Assembly (NCBI GenBank): GCA_964652975.1
Contig: CAZZCN010000092.1
Span: 1-10,397 of the forward strand
Origin: CAZZCN01 sp964652975
GTDB lineage: Bacteria > Bacillota > Clostridia > Saccharofermentanales > UBA5734
Reading direction: 5' to 3'
Length of the DNA: 10,397 nt
The notes beneath the pieces were generated by a model, which searched no databases, was not told the origin of the DNA, and worked only from the letters and a program-made list of their open reading frames with translations. Position 1 is the stretch's first letter, and every line of letters starts with the position of its first letter. Below, piece after piece: positions 1 to 8,157 of the stretch. The position numbers and the translations under genes are program-made.

Positions 1-309
1 GTGTGGCTGCTGGTATTTAGAGTCCCCTCGCTGGTTGTCGCAAATACTGTTATGTTCTGATTAGTCGGAGTCAGGATATATTCTTCGATTGTTATATCCG
101 GAGCTATCTTGTCGATGTTGGTTATGGTCACTGTAACGGTGGTGATGTTTCCAGCTGCATCTGTTGCGACAAAGTTGAAGAAGCCGTTCTCGGTAAATGT
201 GTGGCTGCTGGTATTTAGAGTCCCCTCGCTGGTTGTCGCAAATACTGTTATGTCCTGGTTGGTGGGGGTCGCCCCGTCATAGTCTCCGATCGAAATTACT
301 GGGATCGAA
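1..309 (-). repeat. Tandem Ig-like repeats with 198-bp period
   Basis: Positions 1-55 and 199-253 are identical over 55 bp, exactly 198 bp (66 codons) apart and in the same frame. Each encodes the TNQxITVFATTSEGTLN part of an Ig-like domain followed by SSH, with TFTENG after it in the complete copy. An older relative lies near 2740-2940 (ITVTATTNKGTLN). Such beta-sandwich arrays usually space catalytic domains away from the wall. The array runs off the left edge, so the copy number is unknown. Confidence 0.88.
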
Positions 310-3300
310 GCTAAATCATTTTGATAATCAACGATCGCTTGTATTTCAGCTAATGTATCAACTTGTGACGGTGTTGCATTTGCAATTGCCAACCTATATG
401 CCTGAATGTTATTTGTAACAACTCTCAATGCTCCAATATCTGTCAAATCACTTGCTTGCAGGTTATCCGCATTATCATTTGCTGCATAGGCTTTAATCGT
501 TTCAATTGCATCAGTATATAATTGATTTATTTTGGCTTCAATATCTGTTAATTTTGAATAATTGGTTACCAATACCAAATCCTTCTGTTCGCTCGTTAAT
601 TCATTGTATGACTGTCTCGCTGCTTCCACCTCTAGATGATCAGAAAGTTTCAAGGTTCTTGTCGTTGCAATCTCGGAATACCATTGACTTACAGTACAGG
701 TCTCAACTCCTGTGGTTACAAGATACTGAGCAATATTTCGCAGCATAGATGTTGGAGTTTTTAATCCATATGTGTATTCACCGGGTAGCCCTATTTCATT
801 GTCAGGTGCGACTCTATGCATCATAACATATAGAGTCTGTCCGCTTGATATCGCTTTGTCGATTGATGCCTTAATATCATCCACTGAGTTGTCAACCCCA
901 AACGTTGTTGCCTGACCAACTGTCATCTGCCTTAATTTAAATAAATTGGTAAAAGGCTGGGCATTTAAACCTTCAACAGTAGTTCTTGCTGAAGAAAATC
1001 CTGTGTTTTCGACTTCTTGGGCTAAATCATCATCCCATTTACCATCAGGGTAACAAATGAATCCTGCACTTCTAGTGTACCCTCTGCCCAGTAGATAATT
1101 CCTACAATCATTAAAATAACTCGCCATAATAGCAGGGTCAGTCACATCGTATCCATACTTGGCGTGGTTGCTACTATGGTTGCCAATATCCCAGCCTGCC
1201 GCATATAATTGATCTAATGTTGCACCTCTCATGTAATCCGGATTACTTCCCTGCACAAAATCACTAACTGCATAGGTTGTCGCCTTTATCCCATATTCTT
1301 CTAAAATCGGAAAAGCATGATCATAATTGTCCTGCCACCCGTCATCAAAGGTTAGAACAACTTTAGGTATGCTGCGTGCATTATATGAAATCGAATAGAT
1401 ACCGAGGCTTGCATAGTTTCCATCGGTCCCGCTAAAACTTATTCTCATGGTATTGATATTTGAAAGATATGGATTCCCATACAGTGAAAATTCAGATATA
1501 CTATAGCGAATTCTTGCAACCCCGGGAGATTTTTGCCAGTATGTTGTGTTAACATATTTATAGTAATAATTATCCGAATCAGTCCTCAAATCTATGCGAA
1601 TATCATCAAGCTTATCACTTGGTATAGGTTCATAGAAGTTGAGAACCAATTCGATATTTGTCAAAGACGAAAGATTCTGAGACTGGCTAAAATTTTTCGT
1701 TATATATGTTCCACCCATTCCACCTCCAATTAATGAAGATGTGACTTTTATTGGATGCACTCCTTGATAATTTTCTGTATCATCAATTGTGACTGATGCT
1801 GCATTGTCGGTCGACGAAATCTCAGATAACTCGGGTTTCAATAATGGTATTCCCTCATAAGTCGACGGTAGTTCATTTATTTTTGAAATAACTGCCAAGG
1901 ACTTAGGAGTCTCATTAGTTGTGACGCTCAATTCTGCTCCAGTTAATGATTCACCTACTGCATTAACGGCCGTTACCTTGAAATCATATGTAGTTAACTG
2001 AAGCAGATTCGTTACATTATATGTTGTTGAGACAATCGGTGTTATATTGATTTTGTTAACGCCAATGTACAAGTTGTAAGAAGTAGCTTTTAATGATGCC
2101 GTCCAGTTCAAATCTACAGATGCATGTGTCTTGCCAGTAGATGTCAATTCTGTCGGTGCTTGTGGTATTGTCGGTGTTTCTTCAGTAGTAACAACAAGCT
2201 GTGTGCTTGGGAGTGATTCTCCAATTTCATTAGTTGCTGTAACTGTGAATGTATATTCAGTTAGCTGATCCAGTCCGGTTATTTGATAACCTTCATCATA
2301 GATAGGAGTCGTGTTGATCTTAGTCGTACCATTATACACATTATAGCTCCTGGCCTTTGATGCTGTAGACCATGAAATATCAACTGATGTGTCTGTCTTA
2401 GTATCCAAGGTAAGTCCTGATGGTATATCAGGTAAAGTAGTGTATAGAGTCTGGATGTCTGTGACACGGAAACCATAATAATTGAAAGTATTATCAGTTG
2501 ATAGTCTTATTTTAACAATATTGCCAATAACCGTTTTTGATTGACCTGCCAGTTCAATTCCTGAAAATGGACTTCCGCTTATTTGAGCATCATTTTCGTC
2601 CATGATGTAAATTAAATCCATTCCAGCTTCTGTAAATGTATCTTCAGAAAATGTAACCATGACGCTATCGGCATTATTAGCGGCATAAACCCAGGTATTG
2701 TCAAAATTATTTGCATATGGGTGGGAAGATTCTATATTGGTAAGAGTTCTGTCAATATTTGTTATTGTAACAGTTTTAGTGGTTTCATGAGTAGCATCTG
2801 CAGTCGCAACAAATTTAAAACTACCGTTTTCTGTAAATGTGTGACTTGATTTATTCAGGGTTCCCTTGTTTGTAGTAGCTGTAACAGTAATGTATTGATT
2901 AGTGGGCTCTGTATTGTATGTGCTAATTGTTATAATGGGAAATCTGGCTTGTTCATTAACAGCATCTATGATGGCTTGAATTTCGGTAAGAGTATCTACT
3001 TCACCAGAATTTGAATTGGCAATTGCTGTTTTATAGCTTTGTAAATTATCTTCGTCCGCTCCGGTGATTCCGATATCGGATAAATCATTTATTGTCAACC
3101 CGTCTGCATTGTCAATAGCTGCATAGCCTTTGATAACATCAATCACATCAGCTGTCAATTGAGCTATTTTCGCTTCCGCATCGGTAAGCTTGGTATAATT
3201 GCTAACTAAAATCTTGTCTTCAGCGATAAGAGTGTCGTATGCAGCCCTTACCGCTTCAACATCAGCACGTTTGGAAAGATCCAAAGTGATTGTATTCTGA

Positions 3301-4667
3301 ATTTGTGTGTACCACTGACTGATCGTAGGAGTATCAACACCTTTGCTTACAATATATTGAACAATCTGATTCAACTTAGTCGTAGAGGTCTTTAAAAAGT
3401 TTGTCGAGTCACCTGGCAAGTCCAACTCATTATCTGGTGTAACCCTGTTCATACGAATTATGAGAGTTTGTCCTGTTGAAATCGCCAGATCAATCCATGG
3501 TTTAATGTCATATTCTCCATTATCACCAAATGTGGTTTCTTTCCTTAAATTTACTTTCCGTAATTTAAAAAGATCTGCAACAGGCTCTGGATTCAATCCT
3601 GTAATAGCCGATCTGGCCGAGAGAATTCCTATATTCTCAAGCTCATCAATTAAAGCATCAGACCAATGGCCACCTGGGTAGGCAGCAAAGGCAGCGCTTC
3701 TAGTAAAACCAAGCCCAAGTAGATAATTCATGCATTCATTATAAAACCCGGCCATTACTACAGGGTCAGTTGTGTAACTACCGAAATTAGCATAATTACT
3801 GGTTTGATTTGCAATATCCCACCCTGCATCATATAACTCATCCAGAGTAGATGCTCTCATATACTTGGGATCAATATCGGTAACAAAATTACTTACTACG
3901 TATTCCGTTGCCTTGATTCCTTCTGCTTCGAGAATAGGATACGCATGGTCATAGTTGTCCTGATATCCGTCGTCAAATGTGAACATAACTTTAGGAGTGC
4001 TACGGGCATTGTAAGAAATCGAAAAAATGCCAATGCTTGCATATTTTCCACTAGTCCCGCCAAACCTTAAGTTTATACTATTAATATTTGAAAGGTCAGG
4101 TGCTCCTCGCTGTTCAAAATCAGAAATCGAAACTCGAATACGCGCAACACCGGGAGATCTATACCAATATGACGTATTTATATAATGACGAAAATAATTG
4201 TCGGAATCAGTTCTCAAATCCACACGGAGATCATCAAGCGTAGTCTCCGGTAATGCTCCATAGAAGTTGAGAATCAATTCAATATTAGTTAAGGATGAAA
4301 AATTCTGGGGTTGGTTAAAAACCTTTCCTACATAAGTAGCTTCACTTCCACCTCCTGGTACAGAAGACATCACTTTTACTGGATTCAATCCTTGATAAGT
4401 GACAGTTTCATCAATTACGAGCGGTACTGCATTCAGCTTATAATTAAATTCTGATAACTGAGGTCTGATAAGCGGTATTCCCTCATATGTCGAAGGTAGT
4501 GCATTTATCATGGATATAACAGTGTCCTTGGTAAATGGCCCACTGTCAGCTGAAGGAAAAACAGAAAACGTACTTGTAATTACAAATATTGACATTAAAA
4601 CGCATGCTGTCTTTCCAATAATGATTTTTTTTATAACTTTTGTCTTTGCAAACTCTAATTTTTTCAT
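1..4667 (-). CDS. Giant secreted tandem polysaccharide deacetylase, C-terminus off window
   Basis: This reading frame stays open for 1555 codons from ATG at 4667 to the left edge, so the true end is missing. An AAGGAG site (4678-4683) lies 10 nt upstream of the ATG. Reading order by residue: signal peptide 1-40 (basic start, hydrophobic core, FPSA before the predicted cut); a beta-rich, carbohydrate-binding-like domain about 50-220; NodB deacetylase module 1 about 222-440; a helical spacer about 450-575; an Ig-like domain about 577-643; a CUB-like domain about 645-745; two FN3 domains about 746-921 (core Trp766 and Trp855); a second beta-rich domain about 925-1095; NodB module 2 about 1098-1317; a second helical spacer; then at least two Ig-like repeats from about 1456. 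NodB enzymes remove acetyl groups from polysaccharides such as peptidoglycan, chitin-like or biofilm glycans. Module 2 has TFDDG (Asp1108, Asp1109), His1164, His1168, YPDG at 1206 and His1284. Module 1 keeps TFDDG (230-234) but has Gln288, Tyr292 and Asn407 at the histidine positions. The substrate is not predictable, and any wall anchor would lie outside the window. Confidence 0.92.
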   Translation of the reverse strand, partial: MKKLEFAKTKVIKKIIIGKTACVLMSIFVITSTFSVFPSADSGPFTKDTVISMINALPSTYEGIPLIRPQLSEFNYKLNAVPLVIDETVTYQGLNPVKVMSSVPGGGSEATYVGKVFNQPQNFSSLTNIELILNFYGALPETTLDDLRVDLRTDSDNYFRHYINTSYWYRSPGVARIRVSISDFEQRGAPDLSNINSINLRFGGTSGKYASIGIFSISYNARSTPKVMFTFDDGYQDNYDHAYPILEAEGIKATEYVVSNFVTDIDPKYMRASTLDELYDAGWDIANQTSNYANFGSYTTDPVVMAGFYNECMNYLLGLGFTRSAAFAAYPGGHWSDALIDELENIGILSARSAITGLNPEPVADLFKLRKVNLRKETTFGDNGEYDIKPWIDLAISTGQTLIIRMNRVTPDNELDLPGDSTNFLKTSTTKLNQIVQYIVSKGVDTPTISQWYTQIQNTITLDLSKRADVEAVRAAYDTLIAEDKILVSNYTKLTDAEAKIAQLTADVIDVIKGYAAIDNADGLTINDLSDIGITGADEDNLQSYKTAIANSNSGEVDTLTEIQAIIDAVNEQARFPIITISTYNTEPTNQYITVTATTNKGTLNKSSHTFTENGSFKFVATADATHETTKTVTITNIDRTLTNIESSHPYANNFDNTWVYAANNADSVMVTFSEDTFTEAGMDLIYIMDENDAQISGSPFSGIELAGQSKTVIGNIVKIRLSTDNTFNYYGFRVTDIQTLYTTLPDIPSGLTLDTKTDTSVDISWSTASKARSYNVYNGTTKINTTPIYDEGYQITGLDQLTEYTFTVTATNEIGESLPSTQLVVTTEETPTIPQAPTELTSTGKTHASVDLNWTASLKATSYNLYIGVNKINITPIVSTTYNVTNLLQLTTYDFKVTAVNAVGESLTGAELSVTTNETPKSLAVISKINELPSTYEGIPLLKPELSEISSTDNAASVTIDDTENYQGVHPIKVTSSLIGGGMGGTYITKNFSQSQNLSSLTNIELVLNFYEPIPSDKLDDIRIDLRTDSDNYYYKYVNTTYWQKSPGVARIRYSISEFSLYGNPYLSNINTMRISFSGTDGNYASLGIYSISYNARSIPKVVLTFDDGWQDNYDHAFPILEEYGIKATTYAVSDFVQGSNPDYMRGATLDQLYAAGWDIGNHSSNHAKYGYDVTDPAIMASYFNDCRNYLLGRGYTRSAGFICYPDGKWDDDLAQEVENTGFSSARTTVEGLNAQPFTNLFKLRQMTVGQATTFGVDNSVDDIKASIDKAISSGQTLYVMMHRVAPDNEIGLPGEYTYGLKTPTSMLRNIAQYLVTTGVETCTVSQWYSEIATTRTLKLSDHLEVEAARQSYNELTSEQKDLVLVTNYSKLTDIEAKINQLYTDAIETIKAYAANDNADNLQASDLTDIGALRVVTNNIQAYRLAIANATPSQVDTLAEIQAIVDYQNDLASIPVISIGDYDGATPTNQDITVFATTSEGTLNTSSHTFTENGFFNFVATDAAGNITTVTVTITNIDKIAPDITIEEYILTPTNQNITVFATTSEGTLNTSSH
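120..1895 (-). repeat. Internal duplication, unit B of the deacetylase gene
   Basis: This is the second copy, encoding about residues 925-1515, with the same order of beta-rich domain, NodB, helical spacer and Ig-like domain. It carries the intact metal and catalytic residues. Both copies open with a similar INxLPSTYEGIPLx segment. The CUB-like and two FN3 domains (about 645-921) lie between the copies and have no second copy inside the window. The ends given are approximate. Confidence 0.85.
2751..4523 (-). repeat. Internal duplication, unit A of the deacetylase gene
   Basis: This segment encodes about residues 49-640: beta-rich domain, NodB module 1, helical spacer and Ig-like domain. It aligns with unit B (about 120-1895) in the same domain order. 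Landmarks Leu57/Leu933, Thr230/Thr1106 and Gln288/His1164 all differ by exactly 876 residues, and Asn407/His1284 by 877, so only one single-residue indel separates the copies up to that point. The ends given are approximate. Confidence 0.85.
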
Positions 4668-4800
4668 AATACATAAGCTCCTTTTTACGACTAATTCATA
4701 CATCATGTTTTTAGAATTATACATTAATCTACTATTTATTATCTCAGTAGTTTTATCGATATTTAAACAATGAATTACTGATACCGCATCTTTCTATTGA
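4668..4800 (-). other. Leader between riboswitch terminator and deacetylase start
   Basis: This AT-rich stretch lies downstream of the conditional terminator and carries the ribosome site AAGGAG at 4678-4683, 10 nt before the ATG at 4667. A second ATG at 4674 is in another frame. I see no gene, second promoter or other structure in it. Confidence 0.6.
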
Positions 4801-4842
4801 AAATAAAAAACCTCACTAATGTACTATATACATAAGGAGGTT
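4801..4842 (-). terminator. Conditional intrinsic terminator of the c-di-GMP-II riboswitch
   Basis: Read on the minus strand, AACCTC (4842-4837) pairs with GAGGTT (4814-4809). The stem continues inward with one mismatch and one bulge to TGTA/TACA around a short TATAG loop, and a T-rich tail follows (4808-4801). The 5' arm AACCTCC is the same sequence that forms the 3' side of the aptamer closing stem, so terminator and ligand-bound aptamer exclude each other. This predicts read-through when c-di-GMP is bound. Confidence 0.85.
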
Positions 4843-4904
4843 GCGCTAATAGCTCAATATATCCTAAGCGCCCATTTAAAGGATATATGTCAAAGCCTCT
4901 TATT
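4831..4904 (-). promoter_or_regulatory. Cyclic di-GMP-II riboswitch aptamer
   Basis: The minus strand shows the class II c-di-GMP fold. Closing stem P1: AATAAGAGG (4904-4896) with CCTCCTTAT (4840-4832), one bulge. Second stem: ATATATCC (4888-4881) with GGATATAT (4864-4857). Pseudoknot: AGCGC on the + strand at 4867-4871 with GCGCT at 4843-4847. The conserved segments UUUAAAUGGGCGCUU and UUGAGCUAUUAGCGCAACC match, from memory, the known clostridial aptamers, including the GCAACC just before the 3' side of P1. The aptamer starts about 34 nt after the predicted transcription start and controls the deacetylase gene. Class II c-di-GMP riboswitches in Clostridia are typically on-switches for surface structures. 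No covariance search was run. Confidence 0.93.
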
Positions 4905-4944
4905 GTGAAAATAAAATATTTATTTTCTATTAATTTACATTGTC

Positions 4945-4973
4945 AGTATAATCCCTTTGATGTCTTACGTCAA
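4945..4973 (-). promoter_or_regulatory. Sigma-A promoter of the deacetylase transcript
   Basis: The minus strand carries a -35 TTGACG (4973-4968), a 17-nt spacer and a -10 TATACT (4950-4945), close to the vegetative consensus. Transcription would start near 4938, placing the c-di-GMP aptamer at the head of the 5' leader and giving a leader of about 270 nt. The placement next to the riboswitch supports the call. Confidence 0.85.
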
Positions 4974-5059
4974 TCATTCGATGTTATTTGTTTACAATTA
5001 TAAAAAATTGAAATCAGTGTGAGCAATCTCGTCTTTTACAGGATCTCAGTGGTTTTTGT

Positions 5060-5530
5060 CTATTTTTTTCTAGATGAAATTTTCATTGTGCTCGTATGTA
5101 AAAGAAGAACAAAAGGCATTATAAATACAAGGTTTCTGTGTAGCTTCATAAAATTAATATCAGGTATAAGATTTGCCATTATGCCGCTTTTTAGTAAAAT
5201 ACCTCCGACTGTCACCATTAAAAGCATACATATGAAAACCCAGGCAATCACCTTAGAAATTATGGTCAGAGTCTTTTTATTTTTTATGTCGTTTTTGTTA
5301 ATGAGCAATCGGCCTTTAAGTGCCGCAAACATCTGCTTTCTTGATCCGGAGAATGCTAATACTGCAAGAGGTGCAATAAAAATAAGCAGGCCCGCAAAAA
5401 AATGTAAGTTTGCAACTGATAAAATATATGTTGTCAATAAATACAGCGTTATACCGAGTGCGATATTTATGACTGCAAATAAAAGAAATGGAAAATGTCC
5501 TGCTGAGAAAATCGATTTGAAAATTTTCAT
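5060..5530 (-). CDS. Four-helix membrane protein, possible diheme cytochrome b-like
   Basis: This 156-residue protein starts at ATG 5530 behind a strong GAGGAGGT site (5543-5536), with 6 nt between GGAGG and the ATG. I see four hydrophobic helices at about 14-37, 44-61, 88-113 and 131-146, and a basic C-terminus. It has only four histidines, all at helix ends: His12 and His145 on the predicted inner side, His43 and His131 on the outer side. His131 and His145 have 13 residues between them. Such pairing is what a diheme cytochrome b561-like bundle needs, so a membrane electron-transfer role is plausible but unproven. I do not recognise a named family with certainty. The start lies 62 bp after the stop of the upstream GYF/peptidase gene on the same strand, so the two are probably cotranscribed. 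Confidence 0.8.
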   Translation of the reverse strand: MKIFKSIFSAGHFPFLLFAVINIALGITLYLLTTYILSVANLHFFAGLLIFIAPLAVLAFSGSRKQMFAALKGRLLINKNDIKNKKTLTIISKVIAWVFICMLLMVTVGGILLKSGIMANLIPDINFMKLHRNLVFIMPFVLLLHTSTMKISSRKK

Positions 5531-5592
5531 GTGCTACCTCCTCGTACATAAATTTTGTTTTATAAAAGTCAGCACTCATCACGAATCAAAGA

Positions 5593-8100
5593 CTACTTCT
5601 TTGCTGCGCTGAAATCACCGCTCATGACAAAGGCAGCATTGAAATCCCCCGTCATTTGACCGTTAATAAGCTGACCTGTAAATTTAAAACTTCCGCTGCT
5701 GTCTCCTTCACCAATGTTTTGGCTTTTTATTTCAATAACAACCTTGTCATCTTCAGTAATTTTGATTTCTCCCAGGAGTGGTTCTTCAACAACGTCGACA
5801 TAATCGGTGCTTGAGGTCAGTTGCTTTAAAGAGATTTTTATCTTATTTGACTTGTCGGAAGGATCGGGCTGAATTATTGTCAATTCACAACCAATAACTG
5901 TTCCCTTTATGGTCACTTTGGTATCTGGAGGTATTGCCGCTTCAGGGAATATGCCGTTTATTATATTTACAAAAACCTTCAAAATCGAATTAATGATAAA
6001 ATCAATAGGCCCTGCCTCGCGAATTGTATAATTAAAATTCCATTTACCGTAAAGGTCTAACACAGTAATCGGTGCTCTGGCGGTTGCAATTACCTTGCTG
6101 TCCTTCTTGTTCACCATTGTACAGGTGACTGTATTATCACCTTCATTCTTGTATGTGTATTCGATTTCAGGTATTTCAGTTTCTTTCTGTTCTTCACCGA
6201 ATCCAAAGTTCCATACATATTTTACATCTGGAGGTGATGATGATTCTTTAACAATAAATTTAACTTTTTTGTGCAAAAACGCCTTGTAGCTGTCCTCGGT
6301 AAACTTCAACTCCAGCTTCTCGTTATATATAACCTTGATGCGCTTAAAATCGCTGTAGCTTTGCCCGGTATTATCAGTGCTGTAGTCAATTGTGTTATAT
6401 AATGCCAGGTCATTTATGCCATTGTCTAAAGTGACTGTAGATACAATAATACCGTTAGGAGATTTTTTGTTGCCGACTAATAAAGAGCAGTTTTGCAGTC
6501 CTTTGTATATAGCGGTTTGTTGGTTGCTGTATGAGGTGAAAATTCCAAATACCAGTTTACCGCTAACGATTGGGTCGACCTTCGCTGTATCAGCGGTTGA
6601 TAATTTCAATTCGTCCGGGCAAGGAGCCCACTCAGTTACAGTATTGGTGGCCGGGTCTATTTTCTTGGCGATTTTTATATCAAATTTCGCGAAAACCCCA
6701 TCACCCGCCTTGCCTTTTTTCATATCTTCATAAAGTGATTTTACTTCGTCATAGTTATTTAGGGCGCTTTTAGCTATATAGTAAATCTGAGGGTAGAAAA
6801 CCTCGCCGTCTTCTTGGATTGCCGTTGCATTTGCTCCGGAAGAGTAAGGGGAAAATCCTTTCGTGCCAGCACTAATATATCGATCTGCCTTCCCTGGTTT
6901 GTTGGGATCGGCAACGTATATTTTATTATCCTCTATCTTATATGCAACAATGGCATGACCGCCATTCTGAGGCTTGCCGTCCTTGTCAATGTATTCACGC
7001 CGTATTTCCACATATTGCGGTTCTTTGGTAAGAAACATTGAATATGCAAAAGAATACATCGTCATATCTGCGCTGTATTTTCCGAAAAACTTGGATACCA
7101 CTCTGCTTTTTGAATCCCAGTCTGTCGTTTTTTGCACCATCGATGCAAATCTTATCCCCCACGAATCATCCCACCAGAATTTCGGTGTTTTCTGGCCGTA
7201 GTCATTATTGTCAAAACGCCCGTTCAACCTTGGCTCGCTATTTTTCTGATATACTTCTGTGTAGTACCACATAGCGGAAATTGTAGAGCCTGAGCAAAAT
7301 CCTCCTGGCGCTATCTGAGAACCAATATTTACAAACTGCCAGTCATCAATTCCCGGAGTAAAACCTGTATCTATCTGCATATTGTCGAGTTCGGATTTCT
7401 TGACCTTGGCTATTACCGGTTCTGAAAAATGATTCATTATAAGTGTGATATGATTATTATCAAGCTCTATGGTTGGAATCCCCTCAAGCTTTCCTGTCTT
7501 AGTATCATAGTAAAACCCCATCGCAAATTCATCACTGCTCTTTTTGATAGGGATGGTGACAGTCATCGGCTCATTAGAAAACTTATGTCCGTTTTCTATT
7601 GTTATCAGAGGAGAAATCGGTGTGAATTTCGGACCGAAAGCATGGGATTTAATGGGACGGGTGCTTATTGAAAAATCAATCTTGTCCTTATATGAGCCGT
7701 TGGCAACAGTAATTTTCATGCCGTTTACAGGACTTTTGGGGTCATTAACCGCTACCACGCCGCCTGTTGAAGGAACAGATGCATTGACAGCCTGCTGTCT
7801 CCTTCCCAGAGTCATGTTATCGCTCATTTTGGTTTGATTGTAATAGATGATTCCAGCTACAATCACAAGTATAAAAATTCCAAATGTTATGAGACCCTTG
7901 TGTGATTTTTTTCGTTTTGTCTTCCTGGCTGGTGGATGCCACTCGAGTTGCGCCTGTTCAATTGAAAGATATATGTTGCGCTCGGAATCAAAGATCGAAT
8001 CACCGACAAATAACTGCGCTTGTGCCTCCATTGCAAGCATTTGTTCGGTTGTGTAAGGCCCGTAACTGAGATTTTCGCGAATAATAAACCATTTATTCAT
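5593..8100 (-). CDS. Membrane-anchored GYF-domain protein with predicted C39/papain-like cysteine peptidase
   Basis: I chose ATG 8100 (835 residues) because GGAG lies 9 nt upstream and the GYF-like domain begins at once (MNKWF). ATG 8115 and TTG 8130 are in-frame but have poorer ribosome sites. Domains in order: GYF_2-like about 3-52 (Trp4, then YGPYTTEQ); a basic linker; a membrane helix 70-87, giving an inside N-terminus; a ZU5-like beta sandwich about 123-235 ending in NHFS; a predicted cysteine peptidase about 242-445; an unassigned beta-rich part; a PKD-like domain about 590-680 (YVWNFGFG, then YTYKNEG); and a beta-rich C-terminal domain from 683 (LYGKW). The peptidase call rests on Gln262 and Cys269 in GGFCSG, His382 in GGHAIVAY and Asp398/Asn400 in VADPN, which fit the Gln-Cys-His-Asp/Asn order of C39/papain folds. 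It should act outside the membrane; its substrate is unknown. It could instead be a non-peptidase member of that fold. Confidence 0.85.
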   Translation of the reverse strand: MNKWFIIRENLSYGPYTTEQMLAMEAQAQLFVGDSIFDSERNIYLSIEQAQLEWHPPARKTKRKKSHKGLITFGIFILVIVAGIIYYNQTKMSDNMTLGRRQQAVNASVPSTGGVVAVNDPKSPVNGMKITVANGSYKDKIDFSISTRPIKSHAFGPKFTPISPLITIENGHKFSNEPMTVTIPIKKSSDEFAMGFYYDTKTGKLEGIPTIELDNNHITLIMNHFSEPVIAKVKKSELDNMQIDTGFTPGIDDWQFVNIGSQIAPGGFCSGSTISAMWYYTEVYQKNSEPRLNGRFDNNDYGQKTPKFWWDDSWGIRFASMVQKTTDWDSKSRVVSKFFGKYSADMTMYSFAYSMFLTKEPQYVEIRREYIDKDGKPQNGGHAIVAYKIEDNKIYVADPNKPGKADRYISAGTKGFSPYSSGANATAIQEDGEVFYPQIYYIAKSALNNYDEVKSLYEDMKKGKAGDGVFAKFDIKIAKKIDPATNTVTEWAPCPDELKLSTADTAKVDPIVSGKLVFGIFTSYSNQQTAIYKGLQNCSLLVGNKKSPNGIIVSTVTLDNGINDLALYNTIDYSTDNTGQSYSDFKRIKVIYNEKLELKFTEDSYKAFLHKKVKFIVKESSSPPDVKYVWNFGFGEEQKETEIPEIEYTYKNEGDNTVTCTMVNKKDSKVIATARAPITVLDLYGKWNFNYTIREAGPIDFIINSILKVFVNIINGIFPEAAIPPDTKVTIKGTVIGCELTIIQPDPSDKSNKIKISLKQLTSSTDYVDVVEEPLLGEIKITEDDKVVIEIKSQNIGEGDSSGSFKFTGQLINGQMTGDFNAAFVMSGDFSAAKK

Positions 8101-8157
8101 TTGACTGCTCTCCATTTTCCATAATATCAAGCTGTTTCATTTACCATGAATTGTATT

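Noticed and set aside
1..4667. CRISPR-like array or mobile element in the repetitive left part
   Set aside because: The repeats are in frame and encode Ig-like and duplicated enzyme domains of one protein. There are no regular short repeats with unique spacers, and no transposase.
4995..5040. Possible terminator after the small membrane protein gene on the minus strand
   Set aside because: GAGATTG can pair with TGATTTC before a T-run, but the stem has several G-U pairs and would be too weak to call.
5019..5612. Plus-strand open frame of 197 codons
   Set aside because: It overlaps antisense the 156-residue membrane protein, which has a strong ribosome site and convincing helices. The plus-strand frame has no ribosome site and no recognisable features.
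8101..8130. Upstream starts (TTG 8130, ATG 8115) for the GYF/peptidase gene
   Set aside because: Neither has a good ribosome site, while ATG 8100 has GGAG at 9 nt and begins directly at the GYF-like domain.
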